From: Trichodelitschia bisporula
Lineage: Eukaryota > Ascomycota > Dothideomycetes > Phaeotrichales > Phaeotrichaceae
DNA: 64,000 nt
Direction of reading: 5' to 3'
NCBI GenBank assembly: GCA_010356995.1
Contig: ML996708.1
Location: 1-64,000 of the forward strand
Positions 58,234 through 64,000 of the stretch are shown here, one piece after another. The notes beneath the pieces were generated by a model. It had not been told where the DNA came from and ran no database searches. It saw nothing but the letters and a program-made list of their open reading frames with translations. A program made the position numbers and the translations under genes. Within the stretch, counting starts at the first letter, position 1; each line of letters begins with the position of its first letter.

Positions 58234-59192
58234 ATGTCTCCCCACGCCTCCCACCTCACAAACCCCCTCGCCACCCCCACCCAACTCTCCACCTCCGGCT
58301 CCCAACTCGACGGCATCCCACCCGACCTCGAGCGCTCCATAATCTTCGCCGGCGCGCGCCTAACCCAAACGGCGGGGCAACTCCTCCGCCTCCCACAAGA
58401 CATAATCGCCCGCGCCATCATCCTCTTCACGCGCTTCTGGGTCGGGTCCGAGGGGGGCAGTCTACGCGAATATGCCGCTGCGGTAAGGGCACCTGACATC
58501 GCATATCCCCCGCGTTTCCAACCTAGAACTAGTTCTAATGAAGACAGGACATCTCCGCCGCCGCCCTCTATCTAACATCCAAGCTCTCCCCGCACCCCCA
58601 ACAACCCCGCTCAATAGTCAATGCATACGCCTACCTCGACTCCTTCCCCACAACCTTCAATCCCCCCTCCGCCTTCGCCTCGCACACGAACCAAGAATCC
58701 TACTTCCTCTCCGAAGCCGCGTGCTCAGCGTCAAAACTCCGCCTCATGCAATCCGAAGCCATTGTATTGCGTGTTCTGGGGTTTAACACGCACGTCGCGA
58801 CGCCGTACACGCTGTGCATCAATTACCTGCAAGCCCTCGACGTATTCCCAGGCCCGCGCGCTACGGCCATCGCGCGCCGCGCCTTCGCATACCTCAACGC
58901 CGCGCTCCTATCCCCCCAACTCGTGTACCTAACCCACCAACCCCATGCCCTAGCCGTAGCGGCTATCTATCTAGCCGCGCGCGAAGGGGGCGTGAAACTG
59001 CCGGACGGGGAATGGTGGGCGGTGTTTGATGTCGAGCGCGAAGAGTTGGGGTTTTTAGTCGTTGCGTTGAGGAGTTTGGAGGGGTTTGTGAGGGGGGAGA
59101 GGGAGGCTTGGGGGGGGAGGAGGGTGCCGCTTTCTTTGGGGGAGGTGGAGGCGGAGTTGGAGAGGAGGGGTGTGTTGGAGCGGGTGGAGTGA
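58234..59192 (+). CDS. Cyclin-fold protein (cyclin L-like)
   Basis: Exons 58234-58482 and 58548-59192, intron 65 bp (GTAAGG...CTAGTTCTAATGAAGACAG), 297 aa. The first cyclin box starts after a short N-terminus: ERSIIFAGARLTQTAGQLLRLPQDIIARAIILFTRFWV, then DISAAALYLTSKLS. RLMQSEAIVLRVLGFNTHVATPYTLCINYL leads into the second box (IARRAFAYLNAALLSPQLVYL, ALAVAAIYLAAREGGV). The lack of a destruction box and the two compact boxes point to a transcription- or splicing-type cyclin (L/T/K class) rather than a mitotic one. The partner kinase cannot be told. Confidence 0.8.
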
Positions 59193-59423
59193 AACGGGGG
59201 ATTTGACGGAGTAGATTCTCGTCGTGTTGCACGTGCTGATGTACATGCAGCTATAGACAGCGTGGAAAGCGCACAGTGTCCTTTGTGGCCTGTCTCGCTG
59301 CGAGACAGTGCCGGGTAACAAAGCCTCCACGCGACCCAATTCTCGCAAAAGCGATGGAAGAACGTCAAAGTTTATATCAACGCCACCATCACCCACCTAA
59401 ATCCAGCATGTCCCCCCCCCCCA

Positions 59424-61052
59424 ATGTCCAAGTCCAACCGCAATGGCGTCGTCTTCCCCCCCTTCTGGCCCGCGCCGCTGGCACCGCACTCCCACCCCGT
59501 TCGCACATCCCTCATCCCGCGCTTCGAACCGCGCTCCGAACCAGCGAACACCGGCCCCCGGCCCTGGCGCGGCGCCGACCCGCCCAACGCGCCGACCAGC
59601 TTCTCCGCCCCAGAGCGCTCCCGCCATCCGCCCACGGAGGGCTATTCCGCCCGGAAGCGGGGCGAGTATACCCGGCCAAAGGGCTCCTCGGCCCCGGCCC
59701 GCCCGGCCCGTACACCGGTGTCCGAATCCCCCGCCGAACACCCCCCAGGCCTTCCCCTCTCCTCCCCGGCAGCCCGCCCCCCCTCCTCCCCGGCCGCGCC
59801 TCCCCCTCACCTCCCCCCGCCCATGCCCTCCCCCGCGTCCTCTCCCACAGCAGCTCACTCCCCCCGGAGCGCCTCGCATCCGCACTCGGTTCCGCGGCTC
59901 GAGGATGGGGAGCGGGGCGCGGCGGCGGCGGACGAGGCTTGGGAAGAGGAGCGGGTGTGTGAATACCCTGATCGACCTATGTCAAGCATACATAGTCATA
60001 CCGCTGCGGAGGTGGCTGGGGGTTTGAAGGGGGCTTCGCTGCCGCCTGAGGGCGAGAGGAGGTCGGGGCGGGAAGGGGCGGAGCGCAGACCTTTGACTCG
60101 TTGGAATGAAGTACGACTTAGGGTTGCCGATGAGCCGAGGACGAAGAGAGAGGACGCAGAACGCAGACGCCTGGCTAGCAGGAAAGAGGATGTGGATCCG
60201 GTACCACGCCGTACCTACTCTCCGCCTTCGCGTTCGGACGCCGAGGAATGGGAGCCGTCTTCCGTTCCCACGCAAACCCGGGTGTCCGACTACGATTGCC
60301 GCTCCCGACTCGTGAGGAGCGCGCCGCAGACAAGCGGGGTGCGGCCTAGGTTGAAGGACGAGCCGAGTAAGGAGAGAGAGAGCGCACGGCGCAAACGCCT
60401 GGAGCAGGAGAGAGCACGGCGCCAACGCCTGGAGCGGAGCGCAGCGCGCCGACACCCCCCTCCCTATGCGGCTCCAACGCACCCTCCGCCTTCTCGTTCG
60501 GGCTATGAGAGGATGGAGCCGTCCTCTGTCCCCATGCAAACCCGGGTGCCCGACCACGACTACTGCTCCCGAGTCGTAAGGAGTGCGCCGCAGACAAGCA
60601 GGGTGCGGCCAAGCGGTATGCGGCACAGGTCTGGTGACGAGCCGAGTCCGACGCGCGAGGGAACAGAGCGTACGTACTCAGACCGGAGCGCACGGCCAAG
60701 CGGCTTGCCACGCAGGTTCAAGGACGAGCCGACTCCGACACTTGAGAGCGCGGAGCATATCTTCCAGTTCCGCCAGCGAAGGGGCGCAGAACCCATACCG
60801 CCCCTGCCCACAGCATTTGCCTCCGAACCCGACAGCCCAACCCTCGGCTACGGCGACGGCGACGAGTACCCCTTCACCGGCCCGCTCGCCCCATCCCGCA
60901 ATTATGCACTTGATCGCCCCCCCCACACCAAACGCGTGCCCAGCATCCGCCGCGGCCGCTTAGTCGTCTCGCCGCCCGCCCGCCCCCCGTCCCGCACCGC
61001 CACACCCTCCCGCACAACCCCCCCTCCCTCCCCCCCACTTACCCAATCTTAA
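59424..61052 (+). CDS. Pro/Arg/Ser-rich disordered protein with internal repeats
   Basis: A 542-codon open frame from an ATG directly after a run of twelve C. No known domain, signal peptide or membrane helix. The first 160 residues are Pro/Ser/Ala-rich. From about residue 230 to 450, related blocks recur: PPSRS ... EPSSVP(T/M)QTRV ... SR(L/V)VRSAPQTS-VRP appears twice, and DEP-(T/K/P)-RE-(D/S/G)-AER-type motifs four times. The C-terminal part has DSPTLGYGDGDEYPFTGPLAPSRNY. Low sequence complexity means the frame could be partly fortuitous, but its length and the protein-level repeats argue that it is translated. It overlaps the convergent MFS gene by 14 bp at the stops. Confidence 0.6.
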   Translation: MSKSNRNGVVFPPFWPAPLAPHSHPVRTSLIPRFEPRSEPANTGPRPWRGADPPNAPTSFSAPERSRHPPTEGYSARKRGEYTRPKGSSAPARPARTPVSESPAEHPPGLPLSSPAARPPSSPAAPPPHLPPPMPSPASSPTAAHSPRSASHPHSVPRLEDGERGAAAADEAWEEERVCEYPDRPMSSIHSHTAAEVAGGLKGASLPPEGERRSGREGAERRPLTRWNEVRLRVADEPRTKREDAERRRLASRKEDVDPVPRRTYSPPSRSDAEEWEPSSVPTQTRVSDYDCRSRLVRSAPQTSGVRPRLKDEPSKERESARRKRLEQERARRQRLERSAARRHPPPYAAPTHPPPSRSGYERMEPSSVPMQTRVPDHDYCSRVVRSAPQTSRVRPSGMRHRSGDEPSPTREGTERTYSDRSARPSGLPRRFKDEPTPTLESAEHIFQFRQRRGAEPIPPLPTAFASEPDSPTLGYGDGDEYPFTGPLAPSRNYALDRPPHTKRVPSIRRGRLVVSPPARPPSRTATPSRTTPPPSPPLTQS

Positions 61053-62642
61053 CCATCCAAGTCCCCCCCCAGGCAACCGCAAACAAACCCCCGAGCAGCC
61101 AGAAATACGCCTGCGGCCACCACCCCACCGTCGCCGCGTACACACCCATGAACACTACCGGCCCCACCGCCCGCGCCACATTGTGCAATAGTCCCACCGC
61201 GCCCAGCAAAGCGCCCGTGTCCCCCGGGCCGACGAGGCTGACCATCGCGGCCTGCAGCGTCGGGCTGCCCACGCCGCCAGCCGCGGCGAGCGTGCCCGCG
61301 GCGACGAACCACCCCCCGCTCGGCGCGAGGGCATAGCCAGTATACCCTGCGACATCAGCCGCGATGGCAGCACGCACGAGGGCGAGTTCCACGCCGCGGC
61401 CCCGGCCGAACAGTCGCATGGTGAGGGGGACGAGGACGAGCAGGCACGCGACCTTGGACGCGCCGACGATGCCGACGAAATATCCCTGCATAACTGCAGT
61501 CCAGGCGAAGCGATAGTTACTGTAGAGCAAGACGACAGTGTGCGCGCCCATCGCGAGGCCGAAGGTCACGGTGTCGATTGCGGCGAGGACGAGGAGTGTG
61601 CGCTTTGTGCTTGGGCTGGCGTGGGCGGGGTACAGGACGCGGAGCGGGGCGAAGAAGGATTTGGGATGGAGGGCGCTGAGGAGGGCGCGCGTAGGGCCGG
61701 TGGAGGGGATTATTCGCGCGGCGTGGGCGGCGCGGCGGCGTGAGGGGGAGAGGGATTCAGGCACGGCGAGGAGGAGGAGCGTGATGAAGAGCGCGTGGCA
61801 GGCGAGCGCGAGGTAGAACACGCTGACGACGGAGCCGGTGCGCGCCATTAGCGCGGCGGCGAGAACGGGGCCGAGCGCGATCCCGCTGTGCAGGCAGCCG
61901 TGGAAGTACCCGAAGACAACGTTGCGCCGGCTCGGCGGGGTGGTGTCGGCGGCGTAGGCGTGGGCGAGGGCCATGGAGGAGATGAAGGAGCCGCCTAGGC
62001 CGTCGAGGGCGGCGCCGAGGAGGAGTGTGGAGAGGGGGAGGGTTTGTGGGAAGTTTGCGACGAGCACGGTGATGGTTTCGTTGAGGAGCATGCCGATGTT
62101 GGTCCAGATTAGAAGGGGGAGGCGGCCGTGTCTGTCGCTTAGCCGGCCCAGGTGCGGGGAGATGAGAGAGGCGAGGGTGCCGCTGGTTAGGCTGTAGAGG
62201 AGCTTGAAGGTTGCGACGCGGCGCTGGATCTCCGGGGTGCGGCAGTGGTCTGGGAGGGTGGCGCCGGGGGTTTTGAGTGCTGCGGTGGAGAAGGTTGCTG
62301 GTGAGGAGTAGTAGTCGTCGCAGACGAGGGCGAGGACGAGGTTGACTTTGGGCACGATGAGCCCGCCGAAGGAAATGGCCGTTAGGGCGAAGGGAATAAG
62401 CAGCCAGTAGACCTGGGTGGATGTCAGCCTCGTGCTCTCAGCGTGCTCCGACGGCTGGTATGTGGAATGATAAGACGCACACTGGGCCGCCGGTGCCACG
62501 GCAGTTTCTCCCACGCCGCTTCGTCCATATCGTCGTCGGTCTTCGCGCCACCCAGCAGCGGCGACGCTTCGTTCTGCTCCGTCTCCGCGCGTACCGCGCA
62601 CGTATCTACCCCGCTGAGCGGATCTACCACGGCGCGAGGCAT
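61039..62642 (-). CDS. MFS transporter, Tet/DHA1-type
   Basis: Exons 62642-62481 and 62412-61039, intron 68 bp (GTGCGT...GGCTGACATCCACCCAG), 511 aa. A hydrophilic N-terminus (MPRAVVDPLSG ... NEASPLLGG) precedes helix 1 (VYWLLIPFALTAISFGGLIVP). Motif A is GRLSDRHGRLPLL, preceded by LYSLTSGTLASLISP. About 12 helices, with a long central loop (PESLSPSRRRAAHAARIIPS). The pattern resembles fungal tetracycline-resistance-like and haem-responsive-type MFS proteins. Substrate unknown. Confidence 0.83.
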
Positions 62643-63917
62643 GGTAGGCGAGGTAGGCTCGCGGTGGGGATGGAGAGGGTGGGCATTGACGTTGAGGCGG
62701 AGTATGAACTGGATTGAACGGCCATGGCGGGGTTATCAACGGCGTATCTGGCTGGCGCAGGGCGGTTGGTGGTGAGCAGCACATCGGACAGGGGTCAGAT
62801 CTTGGAATTGGAGGATGCCGGACCGGGATCGGGAAGGAGCGGTTGGTGGGGGATCGGCCCGGTGAGATCGCACGGATGGGACCAGGGGATCATAAACGAT
62901 AGGGTGCATGTAATGACGCGTCCTTTTCACTTCACGTGCACTGCATCCCGTTTCCCATGGAGCTCGAATAGGTATCCTGCTTTTTGGAGCCATCTTAGCC
63001 GCTGATTTTGCCTGGACGAATTGTTACTGAACCACTCATAAAATGCGGACGATAGCATAGGGAGAGTTAATTGTCGACCTTGCAATCGCGAAGAACTTAC
63101 TAACATAGCACCTAACAACCGCATCCCTCTTCTCGTATGGCGCTTCCAATATGCACCTTCAAACCTCAGCACGCAAGTGTAGCAGGCTCCATGTGGTCTT
63201 CGCGGCATCTTACCTCCCCGAGCTAGTTGCGACGTCCATGACCTTCATCTCAACCGCCTCAATATCTGGCGCATCTCGTGAGTGCTTGGATGCCTTAGCG
63301 ACTGATGGAAGGATAGACTTGGTATCTGCAATGGCTACGGCTTGAAGTGAAAGGTTGATAGAAGACGAAGAGAGGAGAGAGAGAGACAGAGAAGCTCGAC
63401 AACGAAATAAATAGTACATTGTGGGTGCCTTAAATTCTCCGCTGCTCCTTCCTCCCATGTCGTGAGCACATTACATCAAGTACCTTCCTACATAGCAATG
63501 CTCCTGCCTTGTCTACATCAGCGGCTCCGGGAAGGTACGCGACCGCCGTCCATTATGGGTGGTACCTTCCTCGACGAGAGATGCGACAGAATGGAGCGTC
63601 ATTGGAGAGCATCAATGGTGGTGCCAGTCGCTCGTCCTAGGTGAAGTCGAAAACACAGCGCTTCTAGTCATCCAGCCGTCCATTTCGAAGACGAGGTCAG
63701 CAATTTATCGTTCAAAGATTCTATCGATGATTTGTCGTTGATCATTCTGACGAGTGACGTACCGCCCTTGCCAAGAAGCTAGTCCCAGTGTTGAGACCAA
63801 GCGATTCGCGAAAGTCGCAGCCCCACATGCCTCAGGATCTTGCGGTGAAAGTAGCCACAATTTTCCCCTGGCCTCTAGCTCAGACCTTCGCCATCTCAAC
63901 CTCATCCAACCCAAACC
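62643..63917. other. Intergenic with dispersed-repeat copy B
   Basis: 1.27 kb between the MFS gene and the right-edge gene. It contains repeat copy B (63357-63522). No other gene supported. Confidence 0.5.
63357..63522 (+). repeat. Dispersed repeat, copy B
   Basis: GAAGACGAAGAGAGGAGAGA head, CGAAATAAATAGTAC, GCTGCTCCTTCCTCCCATG, TGAGCACATTACATCAAGTA, CCTTCCTACATAGCAATGCT and CCTGCCTTGTCTACATCAGC. It is the longest of the three copies and aligns to both others. Confidence 0.6.
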
Positions 63918-64000
63918 ATGCGCCATTCACAACCTCTCCGCGCCGCCCTGCGCGCCGTAGCCAACACCACCACCAAACCACACTCTCCGAACCGCTTTCC
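63918..64000 (+). CDS. Start of a probable mitochondrial protein (cut by window edge)
   Basis: Only 28 codons are visible, beginning MRHSQPLRAALRAVANTTTK. The Arg/Ala/Ser composition without acidic residues is what a mitochondrial presequence looks like. A C/A-rich leader without in-frame ATG precedes it. The product cannot be identified. Confidence 0.45.
   Translation, partial: MRHSQPLRAALRAVANTTTKPHSPNRF

Overview
The window is nuclear DNA of a filamentous ascomycete (Pezizomycotina). I see this from dense intron-containing genes with introns of about 36-170 bp (GT..AG, often with a CTAAC/CTGAC branch site), genes such as VIP1, VNX1, EMC10, BRL1/BRR6, PTR2 and an Ayg1 melanin hydrolase, and secreted lytic polysaccharide monooxygenases. 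The class cannot be fixed from this sequence; Dothideomycetes or Eurotiomycetes would fit. I support 28 protein-coding genes, two of them cut by the window edges. No tRNA, rRNA, CRISPR array or intact transposon was recognised. Exon borders were derived by hand from splice signals and reading-frame arithmetic.

Layout. 0-6 kb: an AA9 LPMO cut by the left edge, a Ser/Thr-repeat surface protein with one membrane span, and a 769-aa membrane-anchored protein of unknown function. 7.6-15.4 kb: an Msp1-like AAA+ ATPase with a predicted myristoylated N-terminus, a TMEM135-family membrane protein and a ZIFL-like MFS transporter. 16.8-26.2 kb: VIP1 (RRM), a secreted PHM-like copper monooxygenase, a 14-TM drug-type MFS transporter, a PA/TM/RING-H2 ubiquitin ligase and EMC10. 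27-36 kb: an FGGY sugar kinase, a divergent pair of secreted alpha/beta-hydrolase paralogs, a Nudix ADP-ribose pyrophosphatase, a small secreted Ser/Thr-rich protein and an Ayg1-type melanin hydrolase. 36.6-41.8 kb: VNX1 and RPT6, head to head.

41.8-50 kb is gene-poor. It holds a 12-bp minisatellite, a tandem duplication with a shared reading frame, one copy of a dispersed repeat, and a PTR2 peptide transporter; 46.4-49.9 kb has no convincing gene and is rich in TACGGT/ACCGTA words. 50-64 kb: a bestrophin-like channel, a secreted cupredoxin, BRL1/BRR6, an AA16-like LPMO, a cyclin, a Pro/Arg-rich protein with internal repeats, a Tet-type MFS transporter, and the first codons of a probably mitochondrial protein at the right edge.

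There is no obvious biosynthetic cluster: housekeeping genes (proteasome, EMC, nuclear pore assembly, vacuolar antiport) alternate with secreted or transport genes. The themes that stand out are four secreted copper-protein genes (AA9, PHM-like, cupredoxin, AA16-like), two probable GC-AG introns, an Ayg1 gene without neighbouring melanin genes, and several layers of local duplication.
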